From an uncultured Mobiluncus sp. (GTDB lineage: Bacteria; Actinomycetota; Actinomycetes; Actinomycetales; Actinomycetaceae): a DNA stretch of 58,062 nucleotides. Made by a program: the position numbers and the translations under genes. Below the pieces are notes generated by a model, which saw nothing but the letters and a program-made list of their open reading frames with translations, had not been told where the DNA came from and made no database searches. The DNA lies in NCBI RefSeq assembly GCF_943914685.1, contig NZ_CALUCZ010000018.1, positions 1-58,062 on the forward strand. Direction: 5' to 3'. Positions 7,949-14,432 of this stretch are shown here, one piece after another. The number at the start of each line of letters is the position of its first letter. The first letter of the stretch is position 1.

Positions 7949-8136
7949 TGTGTGCCCTAAGAACACTTATTGTAGTACTTGCCTGCGTTACGGTAGTTAC
8001 AGGCATTATCGGGACTATTTTTGCTCTAATAAAAGAGCCATCATTCGTACTCGCCCAGATTTCGTCATCAACAACAGCGTTTATGCTAGCAGCCTTGGCG
8101 TTCTATATTTTAAAGATTCACTCCTCGAAGAAGTAG
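7948..8136 (+). CDS. small two-helix membrane protein, candidate immunity protein
   Basis: The 62-residue product starts at the ATG inside a TAATG stop-start overlap with the preceding gene. An ATG at 7933 in the same frame would give 67 residues. It has two membrane helices, TLIVVLACVTVVTGIIGTIF near 7-26 and an AFMLAALAFYILKI segment near 44-57, with a short loop and a basic tail IHSSKK. Coupled expression with a secreted hydrophobic peptide and the two-helix topology are typical of bacteriocin immunity proteins, but no sequence family is recognised, so this role is inferred from context. An overlapping ORF at 7950-8222 in another frame has no such features and is probably not translated. 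Confidence 0.55.
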   Translation: MCALRTLIVVLACVTVVTGIIGTIFALIKEPSFVLAQISSSTTAFMLAALAFYILKIHSSKK

Positions 8137-8139
8137 CTC

Positions 8140-8423
8140 TTATCTGCCGCGCCCGTGTCGGTGTTGTTTGCGGCGTTTGGTTTGGTCGCGTTCTGCTTTG
8201 GGCTGTTCGGCGCGAGTTTTAAGGTCTTTCGCTAAATCTTCCCTGGGTTTGGGGTGGGGGCCTGTATTGCTTTCAGGACTGACCGCACCGGTTCCGACTG
8301 TGGTGTGGTTGGCTGGTTTTGCGCCCTGATTTCACTTCCTGATTGATTTGCTGCCCGCCGCAACCTAGCATTCTCTACAATCACGTCCTCCTCTAGGCGG
8401 TGAACACGATCCTTTTCGTGAAC
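8140..8423 (-). pseudogene. decayed gene remnant with coiled-coil and basic C-terminus
   Basis: This stretch has no intact gene but two coherent minus-strand fragments in different frames. One (8423-8232) reads VHEKDRVHRLEEDVIVENAR and then LRRAANQSG, a helical and possibly coiled-coil sequence, ending at TAG. The other (8331-8140) reads PREDLAKDLKTRAEQPKAER then DQTKRRKQHRHGRGR, a charged helix and basic tail ending at TAA. Together they look like the frameshifted 3' end of one gene, perhaps from a mobile element. The helper proteins of some tyrosine recombinases have a similar coiled-coil, but I cannot prove that link. The remaining bases to 8441 hold no other gene. Confidence 0.3.
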
Positions 8424-8441
8424 TCAACAAGAGCACCCATA

Positions 8442-8537
8442 GAAGCCACTCCATCATTCATACCAACAATATATTTTCGCGCTCAAACTATGTGAGGCAC
8501 CACACCGCCCTTGTGCTCAAAATCCGTAAGGTGCGTC
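8442..8537 (+). repeat. island repeat copy 2 (two direct 22-bp units)
   Basis: Unit A is 8479-8500 and unit B is 8513-8534, with 34-bp periodicity. Like copy 1, it includes the left extension (8442-8478). Unit A is identical in all three copies. Unit B ends 9 nt before the ATGACA -35 of the abiE promoter. On the minus strand the extension opens a short ATG reading frame in both copies (MSDEVVS and MNDGVAS), suggesting that both derive from the same ancestral stretch. Confidence 0.85.
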
Positions 8538-8543
8538 GAAAAG

Positions 8544-8574
8544 ATGACAGTCACACATTATTTACATATAATGT
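8544..8574 (+). promoter_or_regulatory. abiE promoter with overlapping inverted-repeat operator
   Basis: ATGACA (8544-8549), a 17-nt spacer and a perfect TATAAT (8567-8572) precede abiEi. The inverted repeat ACATTAT (8555-8561) and ATAATGT (8568-8574), with a 6-bp gap, covers the spacer and -10. Characterised AbiEi antitoxins repress their own promoter by binding inverted repeats, so this is the obvious candidate site. Confidence 0.6.
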
Positions 8575-8602
8575 AGTGTGTGTTAGTAGGGGGTGGTTGT
8601 CC

Positions 8603-9196
8603 ATGGGTCGCATGAAAGTCATTGAACGCCTTTTAGAAGCCTCACCGGATGGAACTATCACAACCGAGCAAGTAACAAATGCCGGACTGCATCGCAGTAT
8701 CCTCCAAAAATTGGTAAGGAGTGGGGAGCTATACCGGTTCGGGAGAGGTCTGTATGTGCAAAGTGATATCTGGGAAGATGATTTTAACCTGTTACAGCGT
8801 AAGTACAAGCGCGGAGTCTACTCCCACGATACTGCCCTCTATCTGCATGGTTACACGGATCGAACACCAGCTCAATACACAATGACTTTTCCAAAAGGCT
8901 ACAACGCACCGTCGTTGAAACAGGAAAACCTCATCGTCAAACGAGTTGTGCCACCAAACTACACATTAGGCATCATCACGTTAGATTCCCCAGCAGGAAA
9001 CCCGATACGGGTTTACGACCTCGAACGGACACTGTGCGACATCGTGCGCGGACAAGGTAGCGATATCCAAATAGTTGTTGAAGCTATGAAACGTTACGCT
9101 GTGTCGAAAGACAAGAACCTACACCGACTCATGCAGTATGCAAGCCAGCTCCGCGTGCAACCAAAAATAGCCCGCTACATGGAGGTATTGTTGTGA
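8603..9196 (+). CDS. abiEi: type IV antitoxin, AbiEi family
   Basis: The 197-residue protein has an N-terminal winged-helix region (MKVIERLLEASPDGTITTEQ, then a recognition helix LHRSILQKLVRSGELYRFGR). The AbiEi-type C-terminal domain follows (YSHDTALYLHGYTDRTP, VYDLERTLCDIVRGQG). AbiEi represses the operon and neutralises the AbiEii nucleotidyltransferase. I chose the ATG at 8603, 9 nt after a run of G's; an ATG at 8612 is also possible. The longer frame from 8492 crosses the promoter and is rejected. The gene overlaps abiEii by 4 bp (GTGA). AT-rich codon use sets it apart from the surrounding host genes. Confidence 0.85.
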   Translation: MGRMKVIERLLEASPDGTITTEQVTNAGLHRSILQKLVRSGELYRFGRGLYVQSDIWEDDFNLLQRKYKRGVYSHDTALYLHGYTDRTPAQYTMTFPKGYNAPSLKQENLIVKRVVPPNYTLGIITLDSPAGNPIRVYDLERTLCDIVRGQGSDIQIVVEAMKRYAVSKDKNLHRLMQYASQLRVQPKIARYMEVLL

Positions 9197-10038
9197 TAAC
9201 AACAAATCCAATGCAACTAAAGGCGCTCGTTAAGAACAAAGCAGCTCAAAAACATATCTCAGCGCAGCTAATCTTGCAGAACTATATGCTAGAACGGCTG
9301 TTGGAACGTATCACATTGTCTACATACAAGAACAACTTTGTTCTCAAAGGTGGATTCCTGATTTCTGCTATCGTTGGGCTGGACACCCGCGCTACGATGG
9401 ATATGGATACGACAATCAAAGGCCTGCCTTTGACACATGGAAAAATCAGAGAGATATTTGACGAGATTTGCTCTATCCAGGTATCCGATGACATCGAGTT
9501 TGAGACTCGAGACATCTCCGACATCAGGCAAAACGACGATTACCAAGGTATCCGGGTCGCGCTGAATGCAATTTATCCACCCATGAGAGTCCCGTTAACA
9601 GTAGATATAACTACAGGCGATATGCTCACCCCAGGCGCAGTCGAGTACTCATACCAGCTACTGTTCGATAAGCGCAAAATTACAATACTTGCCTACAACC
9701 TTGAAACCCTGCTGGCGGAAAAAATAGAAACTGTGCTTTCACGCAACACGGCAAACACCCGATTGAGAGATTTCTATGACATACACATCTTGTACCAGCT
9801 ACATGGCGAGGAATACGAACCAACAACATTCCACACGGCGTTAGAACGAACAACACATAAAAGAGGCAGTACCTCCATCATTCCCGACTACCCAGAAATA
9901 ATGAAGCAAATCCGTGAAAGCGAGTTCCTGCAAAAAGCATGGAATAAATACAGCCACGAGTATAGCTATGCAAAAAACATATCCTTTGAGCAGACCTGCA
10001 ACGCTATCGAAGCAATCATGAACCAAGCCACCATCTAA
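9193..10038 (+). CDS. abiEii: type IV toxin, AbiEii/AbiGii nucleotidyltransferase family
   Basis: The 281-residue protein starts at a GTG overlapping the antitoxin stop. It has the AbiEii motifs: VLKGGFLIS near 50-58, TMDMDTT with two Asp near 70 and 72 (metal-binding DxD-type motif), VDITTGD near 137-143, and LAEKIETVLSRN followed by RLRDFYDIHIL near 175-200. AbiEii enzymes transfer nucleotides, and related MenT toxins block tRNA acceptor ends. They cause growth arrest during phage infection (abortive infection) unless bound by AbiEi. The gene is intact and all key residues are present. Low GC suggests horizontal acquisition. It lies between two copies of the island repeat. Confidence 0.88.
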   Translation: MITTNPMQLKALVKNKAAQKHISAQLILQNYMLERLLERITLSTYKNNFVLKGGFLISAIVGLDTRATMDMDTTIKGLPLTHGKIREIFDEICSIQVSDDIEFETRDISDIRQNDDYQGIRVALNAIYPPMRVPLTVDITTGDMLTPGAVEYSYQLLFDKRKITILAYNLETLLAEKIETVLSRNTANTRLRDFYDIHILYQLHGEEYEPTTFHTALERTTHKRGSTSIIPDYPEIMKQIRESEFLQKAWNKYSHEYSYAKNISFEQTCNAIEAIMNQATI

Positions 10039-10053
10039 CCTGGCTGGTCAGAG

Positions 10054-10118
10054 ATTTCGCGCTCAAACTATGTGAGGCACAGCACCGCCCTTGTGCTCAA
10101 AATACGTAAGATACGCCG
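10054..10118 (+). repeat. island repeat copy 3 (two direct 22-bp units), upstream of rplM
   Basis: Unit A (10059-10080) and unit B (10093-10114) have the same 34-bp period as the other copies, but the 37-bp left extension shared by copies 1 and 2 is absent. Unit B again ends 9 nt before a -35 box, here TTGACC of the rplM promoter. This copy may be the ancestral one because its promoter serves a core gene. Confidence 0.85.
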
Positions 10119-10123
10119 CGATT

Positions 10124-10152
10124 TTGACCCGGGCGGGCGAAATCGCTAAGAT
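10124..10152 (+). promoter_or_regulatory. rplM-rpsI promoter
   Basis: TTGACC (10124-10129), a 17-nt spacer and TAAGAT (10147-10152) lie about 125 nt before the rplM start codon, giving a leader of roughly 120 nt. Confidence 0.6.
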
Positions 10153-10229
10153 TAAACGGTTGTATGCCCTCGAGTTGGTGACCATTCCCACTCATACCGC
10201 TGTCATCCCGGGGCACACGCAAACTTTCA

Positions 10230-10247
10230 TCATCACAAAAGTGATGA
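10230..10247 (+). promoter_or_regulatory. stem-loop in the rplM leader
   Basis: TCATCAC-AAAA-GTGATGA forms a seven-pair hairpin ending about 30 nt before the rplM start. Ribosomal protein leaders often bind the encoded protein, so autoregulation is possible, but no known L13 leader motif was recognised. Confidence 0.35.
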
Positions 10248-10278
10248 GACCGACGATTAAGAATTGAAGGCTAGAGAA

Positions 10279-10722
10279 GTGCGTACTTATTCACCCAAGG
10301 CTGGTGACGCTGACGCGAAGTGGCACGTAGTAGATGCTGATGGCATCGTGCTGGGACGTTTGGCTTCCCAGGTAGCTACCTTGCTGCGCGGCAAGCACAA
10401 GCCGACCTTCGCTCCCAACTTTGATAACGGAGACTATGTCATCGTTATCAACGCGGAAAAGGTCGTGTTGACCGGCAACAAATGGACTGAAAAGACTGCC
10501 TACCACCACTCGGGTTTCCCCGGCGGTTTAAAGGCAACCTCTTACCAGGAAATGCGGGAAAAACAACCCGAAAAGATCATCGAGAAGGCGGTTAAGGGAA
10601 TGATGCCTCATAACCGCCTCTCCAAACAGCAATTGACGAAGCTGAAGGTTTACGCCGGACCGGAGCATCCGCACGCCGGCCAGAACCCGGAAGTTTTTGA
10701 ACTCACGCAAATCGCGCAATAA
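10279..10722 (+). CDS. rplM: 50S ribosomal protein L13
   Basis: I place the start at the GTG at 10279 (MRTYSPKAGDADAKWHVVDA), which gives 147 residues, the usual bacterial L13 length; GAAGG lies 8 nt upstream. A TTG at 10264 in the same frame would add five residues. Recognisable segments are IVLGRLASQVATLLRGKHKP, NAEKVVLTGNKW and MLPHNRL-like GMMPHNRL, typical of L13, which binds 23S rRNA early in 50S assembly. The gene is followed after 30 nt by rpsI, the conserved rplM-rpsI operon. Confidence 0.97.
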   Translation: MRTYSPKAGDADAKWHVVDADGIVLGRLASQVATLLRGKHKPTFAPNFDNGDYVIVINAEKVVLTGNKWTEKTAYHHSGFPGGLKATSYQEMREKQPEKIIEKAVKGMMPHNRLSKQQLTKLKVYAGPEHPHAGQNPEVFELTQIAQ

Positions 10723-10752
10723 AACGCGGTTCGCAAAACCTCAAGGAGTATC

Positions 10753-11247
10753 GTGGCGAAGACCACTACAGAAATCGAAGAGCTGGAGGATGTCCCCAGC
10801 GAATACACCACCGAGACTCCGGCGGCCCAGGATGAACCGGGTCGTGGGAATTCTCGCATTGACAAAGGCATGGGGCTGGGGCGCCGTAAAGAAGCCGTAG
10901 CCCGCGTGCGTTTGGTTCCGGGTAACGGCAATTGGACTATCAACGGTCGTACCCTGGAAGATTACTTCCCGAACAAGTTGCACCAGCAATTGGTCATGGC
11001 ACCTTTCGTGCTGTTGGACTTGCAGGGGCGTTTCGACGTCAAGGCTCGCATTGACGGCGGCGGTATTTCCGGCCAGGCCGGTGCGCTGCGCTTGGGCGTG
11101 TCCCGCGCGCTGAACGAAATCGATCGTGATGCTAACCGTCCCGCGCTTAAGAAAGCCGGCTTCCTGACCCGCGACGCTCGCGCCGTGGAACGCAAGAAGG
11201 CTGGTCTTAAGAAGGCTCGCAAGGCACCGCAGTACTCGAAGCGTTAA
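10753..11247 (+). CDS. rpsI: 30S ribosomal protein S9
   Basis: The 164-residue protein starts at a GTG preceded by CAAGGAG. The conserved S9 body begins near residue 36 (GLGRRKEAVARVRLVPGNG), with GGGISGQAGALRLGVSRAL and the C-terminal KARKAPQYSKR tail that reaches the ribosomal P-site tRNA. The acidic N-terminal extension of about 35 residues (TTTEIEELEDVPSEYTTE) is common in actinobacterial S9 proteins. It ends the rplM operon, followed by a strong hairpin. Confidence 0.97.
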   Translation: MAKTTTEIEELEDVPSEYTTETPAAQDEPGRGNSRIDKGMGLGRRKEAVARVRLVPGNGNWTINGRTLEDYFPNKLHQQLVMAPFVLLDLQGRFDVKARIDGGGISGQAGALRLGVSRALNEIDRDANRPALKKAGFLTRDARAVERKKAGLKKARKAPQYSKR

Positions 11248-11265
11248 TTGCTGCCTGCGACAAAG

Positions 11266-11301
11266 TTTAGTGGAACCCGGGATTACCCGGGTTCCACTAA
11301 A
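11266..11301 (+). terminator. terminator hairpin after rpsI
   Basis: A perfect 16-bp stem (TTTAGTGGAACCCGGG and its complement) with an ATTA loop begins 18 nt after the rpsI stop. The following sequence is only weakly T-rich (ATTCGGATTCATTT). Confidence 0.75.
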
Positions 11302-11420
11302 TTCGGATTCATTTAGGTGACTAAAGCGTCGGGTGTGATTTGGTCGCGAGCGATTTTGGTGGAACTCCAACAATCCCGATTATCGCTAGTCACACAAATA
11401 GGTTGGGAATACTATTCGCA

Positions 11421-11464
11421 AAATGCAGCCGGGGCACACCATTACGGTGACCCCGGCTGCATTT
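11421..11464 (-). terminator. terminator hairpin of the C69 peptidase gene
   Basis: AAATGCAGCCGGGG pairs with CCCCGGCTGCATTT, and a nested CACC/GGTG helix lies inside. It sits about 65 nt past the stop of the minus-strand peptidase gene. The plus-strand side is T-rich (ATTTATTTGTTTATT), so it may act in both directions. The remaining bases from 11302 to 11529 show no credible gene. Confidence 0.65.
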
Positions 11465-11529
11465 ATTTGTTTATTCGGATAACTGAGCGACATTACCTCA
11501 GTGGTGAAAACGCCCTGATAATCCGTGCT

Positions 11530-14202
11530 CTAGTTCAAAATCCCCTGCATCTGTGCGCGAAGGGACTGACTGAGGGGAGCGGGACCACCGACAAAAATCG
11601 CCTGTTTGATGGACTTCGTCGCCTGGATGTACTGGACCACGGATGGGTCAAGTTTATCCGGACTTGAAAGTACCAACGGCAAATTGAGACTCTGGGCGAG
11701 TGGTGCAGCAACCAAAGCATCGGCCGGATCTATGCCGCTGGCCACAATGGCTTGCCGTGGTTCAGAGATATTCCCCGCCAGCGCGGCGCTGACCTGGAAT
11801 TGATTCTGAGAAGTCAGCCGAGAGGACTTCACTCCTGTCAATTCATCCAGTTTCGATTGCACCGCAGTGGACACATCGGTCTCGTTTCCTACGATGACGA
11901 CTTGCTTCACTTTATTCAGGCGTTTGATTTGCTCAGATATTTCTCGCGGAACTTCTTGGCTGGAAACCAGGAATACGGGAGCGTTGAGATTCTTCGCGAA
12001 GGACACTGCGTTTACTGCGGTAATACTGTTTTGTCCCGGTGCAATCACGATAGCGTTTGTATCCGGAGAAAACTCATTTGCGGATTGCGCGTTCACTGCA
12101 TAACGACTCGATCCTTCAATCCGCGTCACCTGTGCCGAAGGTAGCAGCGTGCGCACAGTCTGTTGCACAGCATTGCTGACCGCTCCGGTTCCGCCGACCA
12201 GGACAACTGTCTGCGGGTGCAATCGAGCGAGTTCGGTTTGAGTCACTTCGTCGAGACCGGTTCCGTGGGTGTAGAGAATTGGGGCTTTCCCTTGTGAGAG
12301 ATTCGCCGCACTGATGGCATCGCTGGGAGAGTGGGAATTCACAATGAAGGCTGTCTTAGCATTCGTAAAGAACGACTTGGACAGATTGGCTGCCACGGCT
12401 TGGCGATTTTTACCGCTGTAGCGGCCTACGGTGGTGGAGTATTTCCAAACATATACGTCACCTTGTAAAGTCGCCCGTACAGGTTGACCGTCCAGAGTAA
12501 GACCAGGATTCTTTTCGTAAGTGGCTTTCCTGATGGTGATGTCAAAAGGTACGCCGGCCGGTACTCCCACAGGCTCCCCATAGGCGTCAACTATGGAAAG
12601 GGCTTTCGATTTGGAATCAAAACTGAGCTTCCAGACGGTATCCGTGACTCCAGCCGGAACTGTGAGACGGAATTCCCCTCCTGATAAGCCTGCTTTACGC
12701 GCCCGCTCCGATGAGGAGGTATAGCCGTCTTGGAACAGCTTAGTCCGCAATTCAGTTTGTGCCGATTGCATAGCCGCAAAGGCCTTGGAAGCGGCTTTGG
12801 TGTTCCACGCGGTGCGCGCTGACGCTCCCTCGTCGCTCAATTTCGTCGCAGTCAGAATCTCTTTTTGAACTGGCGAGAGTTTGGCATTGACTATGGGTTG
12901 ATACTTAGAGCGATTCGTCTCGACCATGTGCAAAATATCCATCGCGGTCCAATAAACCGAGTTAGAAGTGTACTCATTCGACGTATTCATTGCCGGGGAA
13001 AAACCGGTAGTCTGATCCAAATAGTACGGCACGTACGGAGAGGTGAGCGTGGATCCCAGAGCTAAATATTCTACGCCAGGGAAACTATCCGTAGCAGTAG
13101 TCGGAATTTGGAAAACATGAGCCTCCATCACATTACGGTTACCGATAGGATAGTAACCTTTCTCACCGGTGTCATTCCCAGGAAGATTTCCGAGATTGCC
13201 AAAACGGTTGCGCGTAGCGTCCATAACCATTTCAAGTGAGATGCTCTTTTTTTCGGCGCTTTGCAGGAAGGGGAAGGCGGTTCCATTTGGGTCAACCTGG
13301 GCGCTGGGGTTCAGAGTCTTGATTCCTGAGGCAGAACGAGAGGCGTTACGCGGACCTACCTCTGGATCAGCGTAAGATTCCCGCGCCTCAATATAATTCC
13401 GAGCTGCGTCCCCCTTGAAAGTTCCGGCCGCCTGAGCAGTGCTAAAGAGACCTTTTGAAAAGATGTAATTGCCATCTTGGGAGACAACATAGTTATTGGT
13501 AGTTTTTCCTGGCGTCAAAGTGACACCATTAATCCAGAAAGTATTGGGGAAAACGGAGAACTTGTCTTTCGGATAGCGCATGGCGAGGAATTGGTGTCCG
13601 GTGTAAATCTCCATGTACCACAGGTCGCTCTTGCTGGCTACTACCAGGGAATTACCTTCCGCTGCCCCTTTCGTTGCCAGTTCGTCAGCAATAAATCTCA
13701 CCGCGTTTTCCGGGGTGTCGCAAGTGGCCAAAACAACCGTGGGGAGGATAGCCTCCGTCAGGCCAACACGGCTACCATCTTCCCCGTCCAAAAGTGGATC
13801 TTGAGCCAAAACAGCTTCGTTGGCGCTTGCAGAAACGGTCATATCGACCATTAGTCCTTTTTCGTTAAAACCAGCTTCATCAAAAATTCCGTATTCGGGA
13901 GTGGTGTCGTTAACTCCGTTATACCTATATGAAGGATTTGCAAATGTAAATTGATAGCCAGCATCAGTTCCGTAGGAAACATCCTCTATAGTTTGTCCTG
14001 GCTGAAAATATCCGGCCTCGTGAATAACATATGCCTTATTATGGTTAATCTCCAGGTCCTCTGTACGACCAAAGTAGAAACTTCCATCAATAGTCAGTTC
14101 GGGTCCGACAATAATCCCGGTACAAGCAAATGCAGCCGTGGGAGTTCCGATTCCCAGTGCAAGAGCAAGTAGAGAGCATATGGCTATGCGCTTTTTATGC
14201 AT
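11530..14202 (-). CDS. secreted C69-family peptidase with C-terminal cell wall binding type 2 repeats
   Basis: From the ATG at 14202 (AAAGGAG upstream) the product has 890 residues; the longer frame from 14316 has no ribosome binding site. Residues 1-26 are a signal peptide ending TAAFA. Cys27 (CTGIIVGPELTIDG) would be the exposed N-terminal nucleophile of the C69 dipeptidase/Ntn-hydrolase family, whose body continues through FYFGRTEDLE, WYMEIYTGHQ and MAMRYP-like segments to about 480. Roughly the last 290 residues form three CWB2 modules (VVLVGGTGAVSNAV, VVIVGNETDVSTAV and AIFVGGPAPLSQSL mark them), which anchor proteins to wall polymers. It is likely a surface amino- or dipeptidase supplying peptides or remodelling the wall. 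Confidence 0.88.
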   Translation of the reverse strand: MHKKRIAICSLLALALGIGTPTAAFACTGIIVGPELTIDGSFYFGRTEDLEINHNKAYVIHEAGYFQPGQTIEDVSYGTDAGYQFTFANPSYRYNGVNDTTPEYGIFDEAGFNEKGLMVDMTVSASANEAVLAQDPLLDGEDGSRVGLTEAILPTVVLATCDTPENAVRFIADELATKGAAEGNSLVVASKSDLWYMEIYTGHQFLAMRYPKDKFSVFPNTFWINGVTLTPGKTTNNYVVSQDGNYIFSKGLFSTAQAAGTFKGDAARNYIEARESYADPEVGPRNASRSASGIKTLNPSAQVDPNGTAFPFLQSAEKKSISLEMVMDATRNRFGNLGNLPGNDTGEKGYYPIGNRNVMEAHVFQIPTTATDSFPGVEYLALGSTLTSPYVPYYLDQTTGFSPAMNTSNEYTSNSVYWTAMDILHMVETNRSKYQPIVNAKLSPVQKEILTATKLSDEGASARTAWNTKAASKAFAAMQSAQTELRTKLFQDGYTSSSERARKAGLSGGEFRLTVPAGVTDTVWKLSFDSKSKALSIVDAYGEPVGVPAGVPFDITIRKATYEKNPGLTLDGQPVRATLQGDVYVWKYSTTVGRYSGKNRQAVAANLSKSFFTNAKTAFIVNSHSPSDAISAANLSQGKAPILYTHGTGLDEVTQTELARLHPQTVVLVGGTGAVSNAVQQTVRTLLPSAQVTRIEGSSRYAVNAQSANEFSPDTNAIVIAPGQNSITAVNAVSFAKNLNAPVFLVSSQEVPREISEQIKRLNKVKQVVIVGNETDVSTAVQSKLDELTGVKSSRLTSQNQFQVSAALAGNISEPRQAIVASGIDPADALVAAPLAQSLNLPLVLSSPDKLDPSVVQYIQATKSIKQAIFVGGPAPLSQSLRAQMQGILN

Positions 14203-14432
14203 ATTTATTCTCCTTTGAATAAGTGAATGCGAGTTCATACATATTAGCGTGTAATTGCAATTTATGATTGCATCCGCTATTGTACCCGGGGTTGCGCAGT
14301 TTTTTCGGGTTTCCACACTTTCAGTGACCCAATCATCTCGAGCCGGAGTCCCCCCGCGGGTCGGTGGTGTGGCGGTTGCGCGCAGGCGTGGAATAATGGG
14401 AAAGGTTTTTATGGTTCAACAGGAGGCAGTAG

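Noticed and set aside
7950..8222. 90-codon ORF overlapping the small membrane protein in another frame
   Set aside because: No ribosome site and an incoherent composition, whereas the overlapping frame encodes two clean membrane helices and is coupled through TAATG.
7157..10118. CRISPR array
   Set aside because: Only two half-units per copy with a 12-bp gap, copies more than 1 kb apart, no spacers of regular length and no cas genes.
7157..10118. Integron attC sites
   Set aside because: The repeat lacks the inverted-repeat architecture of attC, no integrase is visible, and the copies are at constant distance from -35 boxes.
11317..11667. 116-codon plus-strand ORF crossing the terminator region and the peptidase 3' end
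   Set aside because: It spans two strong hairpins and overlaps the conserved peptidase tail on the other strand; no ribosome site or domain.
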